Source: Azospirillum oleiclasticum (GTDB lineage Bacteria; Pseudomonadota; Alphaproteobacteria; Azospirillales; Azospirillaceae). Taken from it: 64,000 bases of DNA. Both the position numbers and the translations under genes were made by a program. Shown here piece by piece: positions 36,715-44,626 of this stretch. Within the stretch, counting starts at the first letter, position 1. Every line of letters starts with the position of its first letter. The stretch is from positions 1 to 64,000 of the forward strand of contig NZ_JABFFR010000041.1 of the NCBI RefSeq assembly GCF_013423485.1, given 5' to 3'. Under the pieces are notes generated by a model. It had not been told where the DNA came from. It saw only the letters and a list, made by a program, of their open reading frames with translations, and did no database searches.

Positions 36715-37230
36715 ATGGACGTCGCCAGACACCGGCAAGCGCTGCGCCGCTACGCGCTGAGCCTCACCCGCAACCCCGACCATGCCGAGGATCTCGTGCA
36801 GGATTCGGTGGTGCGGGCCCTGGCGGGTGCCCGGACGTGGCGTGAAGGCGGCGACCTGCGCCGCTGGCTGATGACCATCCTGCACAACGCGCACGCTTCG
36901 CGCCGGCGGCGGGAGAAGATCGAGCTGGCGGTGCGGGAGGCGATGGATGGCGGCGGTTCCGGCTGGTGCCTGCCGCCGCAGCTCGCCCGCGTCGACCTGG
37001 GCGAAACCATGGCCGCGCTCGCGAGCCTGCCCCCGGACCAGCGCCTGGTGCTGACGCTGGTGGCGATCGACGGGCTGAGCTACCGGGAGGCCGCGAACGG
37101 CCTCGGCATTCCCGTCGGAACCTTGATGTCGCGCCTGGCGCGGGCGCGCGATGCCCTTCGCCGGGCGACCGAGCACACGGCGGGCGACGTGCCGGACGAC
37201 GGACGCCCGCGTCTCCGTCTGGTGAGGTGA
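36715..37230 (+). CDS. ECF-type RNA polymerase sigma factor
   Basis: A 171-residue group 4 sigma factor. Region 2 spans about residues 3-65, with RYALSLTRNPDHAEDLVQDS and REGGDLRRWLMTILHNAHAS. Region 4 spans about 100-155, with LPPDQRLVLTLVAIDGLSYR and VGTLMSRLARARDALRRATE. I chose the ATG at 36715 because AAGGGCAGG lies directly before it; in-frame ATGs at 36703 and 36574 are possible. It is followed after 4 bp by a gene whose N-terminus looks like an anti-sigma factor, the standard arrangement for envelope or oxidative stress control. Confidence 0.88.
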   Translation: MDVARHRQALRRYALSLTRNPDHAEDLVQDSVVRALAGARTWREGGDLRRWLMTILHNAHASRRRREKIELAVREAMDGGGSGWCLPPQLARVDLGETMAALASLPPDQRLVLTLVAIDGLSYREAANGLGIPVGTLMSRLARARDALRRATEHTAGDVPDDGRPRLRLVR

Positions 37231-37234
37231 CGGC

Positions 37235-37960
37235 ATGACCGCGACGATCGACGAACACGACCTGCTGGCCTACGTCGATGAGCAGCTCGATCCGCAACGC
37301 CGCATCGAGGTCGAGCGCTATCTGGCGCGCCACCCGGCGCTGGCAGCGCGGGTCATGCGCGACCTGCAGCAGCGGCACGAGATCGGTCTGGCCCTCGGCA
37401 TCGACGCCCCCGCGCGGCGCGGCGCCGGCCAGCGCACTGCGGCAGCGGGGCGTGGCGCCCTGGCCCGTATCCTCACGGGAGCGCTGCTCCTGGCGGTGGG
37501 CTGGGGCGCGCATGGCTGGGTCGGCGGTGCAACGCCGGACCCGGCGCCGCTGCCGGTGTTCGCCGACGAAGCAATGGACGCCCATCGCGCGTTCGCCGAC
37601 CACGGCCCGTCCGGCGGCGGTGACGCCCCGCGCCTGTCCCAGGCCGCAGGCGCCCAAGCGACGGCGCCGATCCCGGCCTTTCCGAAGCGGCTGTTCAGGC
37701 TGGGCGTGCGGATCGTCCCGTGGGACGAGGGGAGCGCGGCGCAGGTCATTTTCGCCACGCCGGAGGGCGAGCGCGTCACCCTGTTCGCCGCGGAGCTTCC
37801 GGACAGCGCCACGAGCCCACCGCAGACGGCCACGGTCGGGGGCGTGTCGATTGTCCACTGGCGCATCGGTCCGCACGCCTACGCGCTCTGCGGGCGCGTG
37901 CCGACCGGGGATCTGCTGGAGATGGCCGAGGGCGCGCGGCCGGAGGAACCCTCCCTTTGA
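37235..37960 (+). CDS. Membrane-anchored anti-sigma factor
   Basis: A 241-residue protein. The N-terminus DEHDLLAYVDEQLDPQRRIE and VERYLARHPALAARVMRDLQ is the short anti-sigma-type domain common in alphaproteobacteria. It lacks a HxxxCxxC zinc motif. One membrane segment follows at about 76-95 (LARILTGALLLAVGWGAHGW), then an extracytoplasmic domain rich in Pro and Ala with a folded end (VSIVHWRIGPHAYALCGRVP). It probably sequesters the ECF sigma factor encoded 4 bp upstream until a periplasmic signal arrives. Its stop overlaps the TTG start proposed for the next gene. Confidence 0.8.
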   Translation: MTATIDEHDLLAYVDEQLDPQRRIEVERYLARHPALAARVMRDLQQRHEIGLALGIDAPARRGAGQRTAAAGRGALARILTGALLLAVGWGAHGWVGGATPDPAPLPVFADEAMDAHRAFADHGPSGGGDAPRLSQAAGAQATAPIPAFPKRLFRLGVRIVPWDEGSAAQVIFATPEGERVTLFAAELPDSATSPPQTATVGGVSIVHWRIGPHAYALCGRVPTGDLLEMAEGARPEEPSL

Positions 37961-38715
37961 TCGCGCGGCGCACCCGATCCTCCGGACAAGCCATCGGGGC
38001 GGGCACCTTCGGCCTCGCCGGCCGGCCGGCCGACACCAGCGACCCGGCGGTGTTCCGGAAGGCTCTGCACCGCCACACCCTGCACGTTTACCACACGATG
38101 GCGCTCGGGTTCGGCACCGGCGGCGTGGCGGCGCTGGCCGCATCCGTCACGCCGTCGCTTGCCGCGTTCCTTGCGGGATCATCCCTGAGGTGGGTGGCTG
38201 TGCTGGCCCCCTTCGCGTTCCTGATTCTGTTGTGGTGGCGTCTGGATCGCTGGTCCACGGCGGTCCTCTGGAGCGCCTTCCTGGGCTTCAGCGTGGCGGT
38301 GGGGTTGGCCCTGGCCGCCCTGTTCCCCAGCGTCGACGGGCCGCACGAGGCGGGCGTCCTGTTCATTCTGTCCGCGTTGTTCGCGACGACCCGGCTGTGG
38401 AGCCGGATCGCCGACGTCGATCTGTCGGAGGAAACCGCGTTTCTCGCCATGGGTCCCATCGCCACCGTCATCGCGAGCCTCGGCGCCGTCGCGGCGGGGG
38501 CCGACGGACCGCAGTTCGCGCTCACCACCATCATCGCCGTCGGCGTTGCCGCGCTCACCGCGCTCCAGGCCCGGCGGCTGAGGGAACAATACAGATTGCA
38601 GTTCGGCTTCATGCCTGAGCCAAAAGCTGCAATCATGAACGCGTTTTCACTTTACACTGGCCTCATCAATTTCTTTGATGTGGCGCTTCGTATTTTGGGT
38701 CAGCGCACCAGATAG
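37957..38715 (+). CDS. Bax-inhibitor-1/YccA-like multispanning membrane protein
   Basis: A 252-residue protein with about seven hydrophobic segments (e.g. TMALGFGTGGVAALAASVTP, WVAVLAPFAFLILLWWRLDR, FLGFSVAVGLALAALFPSVD) and an ending YTGLINFFDVALRILGQRTR, which is the BI-1/YccA C-terminal signature (LYLDIINLFLxLLRILG). The best start is the TTG at 37957, overlapping the anti-sigma stop (TTGA) with GGAGGAA upstream; an ATG at 38098 would cut the N-terminal VFRKALHRHT region typical of the family. BI-1 proteins affect membrane stress and FtsH. Translation coupled to a sigma/anti-sigma pair suggests a stress operon. Confidence 0.7.
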   Translation: MIARRTRSSGQAIGAGTFGLAGRPADTSDPAVFRKALHRHTLHVYHTMALGFGTGGVAALAASVTPSLAAFLAGSSLRWVAVLAPFAFLILLWWRLDRWSTAVLWSAFLGFSVAVGLALAALFPSVDGPHEAGVLFILSALFATTRLWSRIADVDLSEETAFLAMGPIATVIASLGAVAAGADGPQFALTTIIAVGVAALTALQARRLREQYRLQFGFMPEPKAAIMNAFSLYTGLINFFDVALRILGQRTR

Positions 38716-38761
38716 GCGTGAGCCCGACAATGGGTACAGTCACCGGAAAAGGAGGAACAGG

Positions 38762-39358
38762 ATGGATCCGACCGAACGCCAGATCATCGACGAGCTGTTC
38801 GGCAAGTTGCGCCAGGCCGAAGCCCAGTCCGGCCCGCGCGACCCGCAGGCCGAGGCCTACATCCGCGACCAGGTGGCCCGCCAGCCCGCCGCCCCCTACA
38901 TCATGGCCCAGTCCATCGTGATGATGGAGCAGGGACTGGCGACGCTGCAGGCCCGCGTCGAGGAGCTGGAGCGCCAGCAGCGCGAGCGGCCCGCGGCGGG
39001 CGGAGGCGGCCTTTTCGGCAGCCTGTTCGGCGGCGGCCGTCCGGCCGCCCCGGCTCCGGCGCCGCAGCGGACGGGCATGGGCGCGTCGCCTTGGGGCCAA
39101 CAGCCGCAGGCGCCCGCCCACGGCGATCCGCGCGTGGCCGCCTACGCCAACCCGCACCAGCCGCGTCCGGGCGGTGGCTTCATGGCCGGCGCCATGCAGA
39201 CGGCGGTGGGCGTGGCCGGCGGCATGCTGCTGGGCAGCGCGCTCGCCAGCGCCTTCGCGGGCGACGAGGCCGCCGCGCAGGAGCCGCCCGCCGAGGAGCC
39301 GCAGGCCGAGCCGTCGGCCTGGGACGAGGGCGGCTTCGGCGAGGACGAGGAGCTGTGA
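38762..39358 (+). CDS. DUF2076 protein
   Basis: A 198-residue protein. MDPTERQIIDELFGKLRQAE, then RDPQAEAYIRDQVARQPAAP and YIMAQSIVMMEQGLATLQAR form the DUF2076 N-terminal helical domain. A Gly/Pro/Ala-rich middle (GGGGLFGSLFGGG), a hydrophobic glycine-rich segment (GAMQTAVGVAGGMLLGSALA) and a very acidic tail (EEPQAEPSAWDEGGFGEDEE) follow. The family is widespread in proteobacteria and is described as periplasmic ligand-binding sensor-like; its role is unknown. GGAGGAACAG before the ATG at 38762 is a strong ribosome-binding site. Confidence 0.83.
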   Translation: MDPTERQIIDELFGKLRQAEAQSGPRDPQAEAYIRDQVARQPAAPYIMAQSIVMMEQGLATLQARVEELERQQRERPAAGGGGLFGSLFGGGRPAAPAPAPQRTGMGASPWGQQPQAPAHGDPRVAAYANPHQPRPGGGFMAGAMQTAVGVAGGMLLGSALASAFAGDEAAAQEPPAEEPQAEPSAWDEGGFGEDEEL

Positions 39359-39520
39359 ACGCCCGTGGCTGGCCGGCGTGGACGCGCCGGCCGGCCCATT
39401 CCCGCGAGGTCCAATGATGCCCGGGTCAACGCGGCACCGCTCAGGGGACGAGCCTGTCCATCGCAGGACGGTCGCTTCTGATTGCCCGGTGCGGATTGTC
39501 GGTTTGAAGACGTGAACCTC

Positions 39521-40066
39521 ATGCGCATGGAAGATCGGCTGGAGCGGATGATCTTTGCCAGCCGCTGGCTGCTCGCTCCGTTCTTCGTCGGCCTGATCGT
39601 TGCGATCCTGGTCCTGCTGGTCAAGTTCGCCAAGACGCTGCTGGCGCTGGTGCTCGGCGTCTGGGGAGCGTCCGACTACGAGGCGGTGATCGCCATCCTC
39701 ACCCTCGTCGATACCGCGCTCATCGCCGGGTTGCTGCTGATCATCATCTTCAGCGGCTACGAGAACTTCGTGTCCAAGCTGGGGATCGGCGGTCACGAGG
39801 ATCGCCCGGCCTGGATGGGCAAGGTCGGCTTTGCCGACCTCAAGCTCAAGCTGATCGGCGCCATCGTGGCGATCTCCGCCGTGGAACTGCTGAAGGCGTT
39901 CCTGGTGAGCACCCAGTACACCGACGCGCAGCTTGGCTGGAAGGTCGCGATCCATCTGACCTTCGTGTTCTCCGGCGTGATGTTCGCCGTCACCGACCGC
40001 ATCGCGGAGGGCGGGAAGGCGACCAGGCTCCTCGCCAAGCCGGGCGCCTCGCCCAAGGAGGCGTGA
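39521..40066 (+). CDS. UPF0114/YqhA (TIGR00645) membrane protein
   Basis: A 181-residue inner-membrane protein with four hydrophobic segments. MEDRLERMIFASRWLLAPFF at the start and FSGYENFVSKLGIGGHEDRP in the middle are UPF0114 hallmarks. GKVGFADLKLKLIGAIVAIS and VAIHLTFVFSGVMFAVTDRI follow. No function is established for the family. I start at 39521 (MRMEDR), not 39482, because the preceding residues are not conserved. Confidence 0.85.
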   Translation: MRMEDRLERMIFASRWLLAPFFVGLIVAILVLLVKFAKTLLALVLGVWGASDYEAVIAILTLVDTALIAGLLLIIIFSGYENFVSKLGIGGHEDRPAWMGKVGFADLKLKLIGAIVAISAVELLKAFLVSTQYTDAQLGWKVAIHLTFVFSGVMFAVTDRIAEGGKATRLLAKPGASPKEA

Positions 40067-40090
40067 CCCGGGGGGCTGGTGTTCGGCTGA

Positions 40091-40195
40091 ATGGCCGCGG
40101 CGATGAGGACGGTCCTCGCCGCGGCCATGCTGCTGGGCCGGCTGGAGTTCTTCATGCCGGTGGTGCTCCTCGGGCGGGCCTTCTGGCGCGGATGG
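40091..40195 (+). pseudogene. TrkH-type potassium transporter, C-terminal remnant
   Basis: The 35-codon stretch reads MRTVLAAAMLLGRLEFFMPV, then VLLGRAFWRGW. This matches the end of TrkH/KtrB proteins (GMLLGRLEIFTVLVLFxPAFWR). Nothing of the remaining transporter is present upstream, so this is a fragment left by a deletion. Confidence 0.6.
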
Positions 40196-40233
40196 TCCGT
40201 CCCGGGGATGGGCCGAACGCGGGGCCTTGACAC

Positions 40234-40260
40234 GGACAGGGTGCGCCGACACCCTTGTCC
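40234..40260. promoter_or_regulatory. Inverted repeat upstream of the chromate operon
   Basis: GGACAGGGTG and CACCCTTGTCC (one-base bulge) form a dyad around CGCCGA, beginning 2 bp after a TTGACA at 40227. No good -10 element is visible. It could be an operator for the chr genes, or a terminator-like hairpin after the upstream UPF0114 gene. Confidence 0.4.
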
Positions 40261-40344
40261 CAAGGGGACAACCGCGATCTCCCCGTGAGGCGTCAGCCGA
40301 AGCGTCGCGTCCTGTGCTCCCATCTTTGAGGAGAGGACGCTGCC

Positions 40345-41181
40345 ATGCCCTCACCCGATACCATCACATCCGCCCAACTCGCCCGCATGATCGGCCTGCC
40401 GGACGCCCCGGCGGTGCTCGACGTCCGCGACGACGCCGATTTCGGCGCCGATCCCCGCGGTTTGCCGGCGGCGGTGCGCCGGGACCACCGCTCGGTTGCC
40501 GACTGGGCGCCCGCCTTCGCCGGCCGGCGGGCGGTCGTCGTCTGCCAGAGGGGCCTGAAGCTCAGCCAGGGCGTGGCCGCCTGGCTGCGCCATGCCGGCG
40601 CGTCCGCCGAGACGCTGGAGGGCGGATTCGAAGCCTGGGCGGCGGCGGGCGGCCCGCTGGTGCGGCCCGACGCCCTGCCGCCGCGCGATGCCCGGGGCCG
40701 CACCGTCTGGGTGACGCGCGTCCGGCCGAAGGTCGACCGCATCGCCTGCCCCTGGCTGATCCGGCGCTTCGTCGATCCCGCGGCCGTGTTCCTGTTCGTC
40801 GCCCCGTCCGAGGTGATGGCCGTCGCTGAACGGTTCGGTGCCGTTCCCTTCGACATCGAGGGCGCCTTCTGGAGCCACCGCGGGGAGGCTTGCACCTTCG
40901 ACGTGATGCTGGAGGAGTTCGGCCTGCGCTCGGAGGCGCTGGAGCGGCTGGCCGCGATCGTGCGCGGCGCCGACACCGCACGGCTCGACCTCGCCCCGCA
41001 GGCCGCCGGCCTGCTCGCCGCCTCGCTCGGCCTGTCGCGCATGCACCGCGACGACCTCGCCCAGCTGGAGGCCGGCATGACGCTCTACGACGCCTTCTAC
41101 CGCTGGTGCCGCGACGCGGTGGGGGAGGCGCACAACTGGCCATCGCCGCAGGACCCGGCGACCGCGGAGCGCCGGCCATGA
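40345..41181 (+). CDS. chrB: Rhodanese-ChrB fusion, chromate resistance protein
   Basis: A 278-residue protein. Residues about 8-110 form a rhodanese domain: SAQLARMIGLPDAPAVLDVR, and VVCQRGLKLSQGVAAWLR with the active-site loop cysteine in CQRGLK. The C-terminal ChrB domain (about 118-260) has TVWVTRVRPKVDRIACPWLI, RRFVDPAAVFLFV and EACTFDVMLEEFGL. ChrB domains accompany ChrA and help chromate resistance or sensing. This protein lacks the N-terminal DNA-binding half of full-length ChrB and has rhodanese instead. Its stop overlaps the chrA start (ATGA at 41178), so the two are coupled. GAGGAGAGGA precedes the ATG. Confidence 0.85.
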   Translation: MPSPDTITSAQLARMIGLPDAPAVLDVRDDADFGADPRGLPAAVRRDHRSVADWAPAFAGRRAVVVCQRGLKLSQGVAAWLRHAGASAETLEGGFEAWAAAGGPLVRPDALPPRDARGRTVWVTRVRPKVDRIACPWLIRRFVDPAAVFLFVAPSEVMAVAERFGAVPFDIEGAFWSHRGEACTFDVMLEEFGLRSEALERLAAIVRGADTARLDLAPQAAGLLAASLGLSRMHRDDLAQLEAGMTLYDAFYRWCRDAVGEAHNWPSPQDPATAERRP

Positions 41182-42578
41182 ACGGCGCCGTGTCCGAGGC
41201 GCCGGCCACCGGCCACTCCCCCGCCGCGGCGGCGGACGCCGTTCCCCGCCCGCCGTCCTTCGGCGAGGCGCTGCGGCTGTGGCTGCGGATCGGGTTGCTC
41301 TCCTTCGGCGGCCCGGCGGGGCAGATCGCGCTGCTGCACCGCGAGGTGGTGGAGGAGCGCCGCTGGGTGGGCGAGCGGCGCTTCCTGCACGCGCTCAACT
41401 TCTGCACCCTGCTGCCCGGCCCGGAGGCGCAGCAGCTTGCGACCTATCTGGGCTGGATCATGCACGGCGTGCGCGGCGGGGTGGCGGCCGGGCTACTCTT
41501 CGTGCTGCCCGGCGCGGTGGTGATGCTGGCGCTGTCGCTGCTCTACGCCACCCTCGGCGACGTGCCGGTGGTCGCCGGGCTGTTCCTCGGCCTGAAATGC
41601 GCGGTGCTGGTGCTGGTGGTGCAGGCGCTGCTGCGCATCGGCCGGCGCGCGCTGCGGGGACGCGCCGCCTGGGCGCTGGCGGCGGCGGCCTTCGCCGCCC
41701 TGTTCCTCCTGGGGGTTCCGTTTCCGCTGGTGGTGCTGGCCGCGGGCGTCGTCGGCGCCCTGGCGCCCGGAGCCTTCGCCTCCCCCGGCCATGGCGAGGC
41801 GGCGGGCGACGCCCCGGCCCTGATCGATGCGATGCTGCGGGCCGACCCGGAGCGTCCGGCCCGGCTGGCGGCCGGGGCGCGCCGGGCCGGCATCGCGGCG
41901 CTGGCGCTGTGGCTGGCGCCGGTGGCCGTTCTGGCGGCCGTGGTCGGCGGCACCTACGCCGACCTCGCCTGGTTCTTCTCCAAGATGGCGGTGGTCACCG
42001 TCGGCGGCGCCTACGCCGTGCTGGCCTATGTCGCCCAGGACGCGGTGGCGGGCTACCGGTGGCTTTCGGCGACGGAGATGCTGGCGGGCCTCGGCCTTGC
42101 GGAGACGACGCCGGGCCCGCTGATCCTGGTGCTCCAGTTCGTCGGCTTCCTCGCCGGCTTCCGGGCGCCGGAGGGGTTGACGGGGGTGGCGGGGGGCGTT
42201 GTCGCCTCCCTCCTCGTGCTGTGGGTGACCTTCGCGCCCTGCTTCGCCTTCGTCTTCCTCGGCGCGCCGCTGATCGAGCGGTTGCAGGCCAACCGCCTGC
42301 TGTCGGGGGCCCTGGCGGCGATCACCGCGGCCGTGGTCGGGGTGGTCGCCAACCTCGCCCTCTGGTTCGGGCTGCGGGTCCTGTTCCGGAGCCTCAACGC
42401 CGTCCAGGCCGGGCCGGTCACCGTCGAGCTGCCGGTGCCCTCCAGCCTGGACCCGGCGGCGCTGGGGATGACGTTGCTGGCGGCGCTGTGCCTGCTGCGG
42501 TTGCGGCTGGGGGTGGTCCCGACGCTGGCGGTCACGGCGTCGGCCGGGCTGGCGCTGAGGCTGGCCGGACTGGCGTGA
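41178..42578 (+). CDS. chrA: ChrA chromate efflux transporter
   Basis: A 466-residue membrane protein with two homologous CHR halves. Half one starts PSFGEALRLWLRIGLLSFGG, followed by PAGQIALLHREVVEERRWVG and LPGPEAQQLATYLGWIMHGV. Half two has AWFFSKMAVVTVGGAYAVLA and AETTPGPLILVLQFVGFLAG. The GGPAGQ and PGPLI motifs are typical of long-chain ChrA proteins, which expel chromate from the cytoplasm. It is the second gene of a two-gene operon and ends at a bidirectional hairpin at 42582. Confidence 0.93.
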   Translation: MNGAVSEAPATGHSPAAAADAVPRPPSFGEALRLWLRIGLLSFGGPAGQIALLHREVVEERRWVGERRFLHALNFCTLLPGPEAQQLATYLGWIMHGVRGGVAAGLLFVLPGAVVMLALSLLYATLGDVPVVAGLFLGLKCAVLVLVVQALLRIGRRALRGRAAWALAAAAFAALFLLGVPFPLVVLAAGVVGALAPGAFASPGHGEAAGDAPALIDAMLRADPERPARLAAGARRAGIAALALWLAPVAVLAAVVGGTYADLAWFFSKMAVVTVGGAYAVLAYVAQDAVAGYRWLSATEMLAGLGLAETTPGPLILVLQFVGFLAGFRAPEGLTGVAGGVVASLLVLWVTFAPCFAFVFLGAPLIERLQANRLLSGALAAITAAVVGVVANLALWFGLRVLFRSLNAVQAGPVTVELPVPSSLDPAALGMTLLAALCLLRLRLGVVPTLAVTASAGLALRLAGLA

Positions 42579-42581
42579 TGC

Positions 42582-42620
42582 GCGCCCGGATGGCCGGGGG
42601 AATGCCGGCCCTCCGGGCGC
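42582..42620. terminator. Bidirectional terminator between chrA and the YqaA-type gene
   Basis: An imperfect long hairpin: GCGCCCGG pairs with CCGGGCGC and GGCCGG pairs with CCGGCC, separated by an AT/CT mismatch, with loop GGGAATG. It sits exactly between two convergent stops. No T-run is present, as is common in this GC range. Confidence 0.65.
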
Positions 42621-42625
42621 ACGGC

Positions 42626-43051
42626 TCACACCGCCATCACCACGGCGACGTAGCGCACCGCCTTGCCGATGGTGACGAGCGCCAGGAAGACCCAGATGTT
42701 CTCGCGCAGGATGCCCGCCACCAACGTGAGCGGATCGCCGATGAACGGCGCCCAGGCCAGCAGCAGCGACCAGAATCCCCAGCGCTGGTACCAGGCGGTG
42801 GCCCGGTCGATCAGGGAGCGCTTCACCGGGAACCAGCGGCGGTCCTGGAAGTGGATGAGGTAGCGTCCCAGCAGCCAGTTCACGACCGAGCCAAGCACGT
42901 TGCCCGCCGTCGCGACGGCCACCAGCACCGCCTTCGTGTGGGTTTCGGACATGTGAAGCGCACCGAGCAGGATCTCCGACTGGGCCGGAAAGACCGTAGC
43001 GGCGAGGAGGGAGGTCAGGAACAGCCCAACGAGGGTGGCGAGATCGTCCAT
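42626..43051 (-). CDS. YqaA-family (DedA/SNARE-associated) membrane protein
   Basis: A 141-residue membrane protein with LFLTSLLAATVFPAQSEILL, VLVAVATAGNVLGSVVNWLL and WSLLLAWAPFIGDPLTLVAG. The FPxxSE and G-N-x-x-G motifs are those of the YqaA branch of DedA proteins. DedA-type proteins are lipid scramblases or flippases; the short YqaA type is uncharacterised. It converges with chrA. Confidence 0.85.
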   Translation of the reverse strand: MDDLATLVGLFLTSLLAATVFPAQSEILLGALHMSETHTKAVLVAVATAGNVLGSVVNWLLGRYLIHFQDRRWFPVKRSLIDRATAWYQRWGFWSLLLAWAPFIGDPLTLVAGILRENIWVFLALVTIGKAVRYVAVVMAV

Positions 43052-43070
43052 TCTGCGTTCCGCGCGGGGG

Positions 43071-43112
43071 CCCGCCTCCGCCCGGAACCGCCCAGGCGGA
43101 GGCCGGCGGGCT
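43071..43112 (-). terminator. Hairpin terminator after the HupE-anchor operon
   Basis: GCCCGCC-TCCGCC (43071-43083) pairs with GGCGGA and GGCGGGC around a 12-base loop and a four-base bulge. It abuts the stop codon at 43113, so it probably ends the minus-strand transcript from the HupE-like gene. Confidence 0.55.
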
Positions 43113-43826
43113 TCACTTCACGCGCTTGACGGCCAGATAGTCGCCACTGGTGCGCAGGCGGATGGTCACGGGCTCCTTTCCGCGGTTGCGCCAGAACCAT
43201 CCGTGATTGCCGTCGAAGGCGGCCTCCAGCACGCCCTCGTCGCCGGCGGCCCCGCGGCCCTTCTCGTAGCTGAGCGTGTCGTTGGGGGCGTCGTGCGGTT
43301 CGCCGTGCGTGTCGAAGTTCACCACGCCGCCCTCGGCCTTCCAGGCGAAGGTCGCCTTGGCGCCCTTGCGCATGTCCAGCTTGACCTCGGCGCCTTCACC
43401 GGGCCGCAGCGTCACCGTGGTCTCGTCCGACTTCGCCGCCTCCGCCACCGGCAATGCGGCGCGGGTCGCGCCGGCAGGAACGCCCGGCGGCAGCGTCGCC
43501 GCGGCGGCTGGCGGCACCAGCAGGTCCAGCAGCGCCGGCAGGAACGGACCGGAGGCGTCGGACCGCTGGTCCGGCGCCGGCCGTTGCTGCCGTTCGCGGG
43601 CGGCCCGTTCGTCCTCCGCCGCCTCCTCGGCGAGGGAGGCCTTGATCTCGCCCATCTCGGTCAGCCCGATGACGCGGCCGACGCCGGTCGGGTCGATGCC
43701 GTATTCGGCCGGCAGGACGACGGTGACCAGCAGCACCGCGGCGGTCGCGGCGGCGATGGCGGTGGAACGGAGGAGCTGGCCGGAGGTCGGCAGCTCGTCG
43801 GCGGTCGGGCCCTTCATGATGTGCAT
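43113..43826 (-). CDS. HupE-associated transmembrane anchor protein
   Basis: A 237-residue protein with one N-terminal membrane segment (STAIAAATAAVLLVTVVLPA, about 22-42). A charged linker (EMGEIKASLAEEAAEDERAA) and an extracytoplasmic beta-rich domain follow: VTLRPGEGAEVKLDMRKGAK, FAWKAEGGVVNFDTHGEPHD, DGNHGWFWRNRGKEPVTIRL. The start is 15 bp from the HupE-like gene stop on the same strand, and this pair recurs in proteobacteria. The His-containing periplasmic domain next to a HupE-type permease suggests metal handling at the membrane. This is inference; no enzyme motif is visible. Confidence 0.7.
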   Translation of the reverse strand: MHIMKGPTADELPTSGQLLRSTAIAAATAAVLLVTVVLPAEYGIDPTGVGRVIGLTEMGEIKASLAEEAAEDERAARERQQRPAPDQRSDASGPFLPALLDLLVPPAAAATLPPGVPAGATRAALPVAEAAKSDETTVTLRPGEGAEVKLDMRKGAKATFAWKAEGGVVNFDTHGEPHDAPNDTLSYEKGRGAAGDEGVLEAAFDGNHGWFWRNRGKEPVTIRLRTSGDYLAVKRVK

Positions 43827-43840
43827 GGATGCGTTCCCTG

Positions 43841-44575
43841 TCAGGTGGCGACGGCCCAGCCGGTCAGCTGATGGCCGATCAGCAGGAACCCGGCGGACAT
43901 CATCGCGACGTTGGCGGTGTAGGCGTGGCGGCGGAAGCTGGCGGTGCGGCGCCAGTAGCCCATGGCGATCAGGATGGTGGCGAGCGCCAGCAGCTGGCCG
44001 ATCTCCACGCCGACGTTGAAGGCGAGGAGGTTCGGGATCAGCCCGTCGGGGGACAGCTCGTACTCGCGGATCTTGGTCGCGAGCCCCAGCCCGTGGAACA
44101 GGCCGAAGACCAGGGTCGCCGCCCTGGTATCGGGCTGGACGCCGAACCAGCGCCGGTAGGCGCCGAGGTTGTCGAGCGCCTTGTAGACGACCGACAGCCC
44201 GATGATCGCGTCGATCAGGTAGGAGCTGACGTTGGTGTCGAACAGCACGCCCAGCAGCATCGTCGTCGAGTGGCCGAGCGCGAAGAGACTGACGTAGAGG
44301 CCGATGTGCCTGGGCCGGTAGAGGAAGAAGATCACGCCGAACAGGAACAGGATGTGGTCGTAGCCGGTCATCATGTGCTTGGCGCCGAGATAGACGAAGG
44401 GCATCAGGTGGACGCCGGTGATCTCCTGGATGTAGCCCTTGTCGCCCTGCGTGACGGCGTGCGCCTGCGCCTCGGTGCCGGTGAGCGCGAGGATCAGGAC
44501 GAGGGCGACGGCGGCGGGAAGGAGCGGTCGCGGCCATGCTGGCCGCCGGCCGCTCCCGTCGGGGCGTCGGTTCAT
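43841..44575 (-). CDS. HupE/UreJ-type membrane protein
   Basis: A 244-residue protein with an N-terminal signal-like segment (LLPAAVALVLILALTGTEAQ) and about six further hydrophobic stretches. The signature is GYDHILFLFGVIFFLYRPRH, then VSLFALGHSTTMLLGVLFDT and LVFGLFHGLGLATKIREYEL. HupE/UreJ proteins are linked to nickel uptake for hydrogenase or urease. The H-x-D and HGLG motifs fit metal binding. No hydrogenase or urease genes are in the window, but the nickel-type regulator and exporter lie 0.5-2 kb away. Confidence 0.8.
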   Translation of the reverse strand: MNRRPDGSGRRPAWPRPLLPAAVALVLILALTGTEAQAHAVTQGDKGYIQEITGVHLMPFVYLGAKHMMTGYDHILFLFGVIFFLYRPRHIGLYVSLFALGHSTTMLLGVLFDTNVSSYLIDAIIGLSVVYKALDNLGAYRRWFGVQPDTRAATLVFGLFHGLGLATKIREYELSPDGLIPNLLAFNVGVEIGQLLALATILIAMGYWRRTASFRRHAYTANVAMMSAGFLLIGHQLTGWAVAT

Positions 44576-44626
44576 GCGGGTCGTTCCGGAAGTCTTGTGG
44601 TGGACGGCGCGTGGTGGCGCGCGGGA

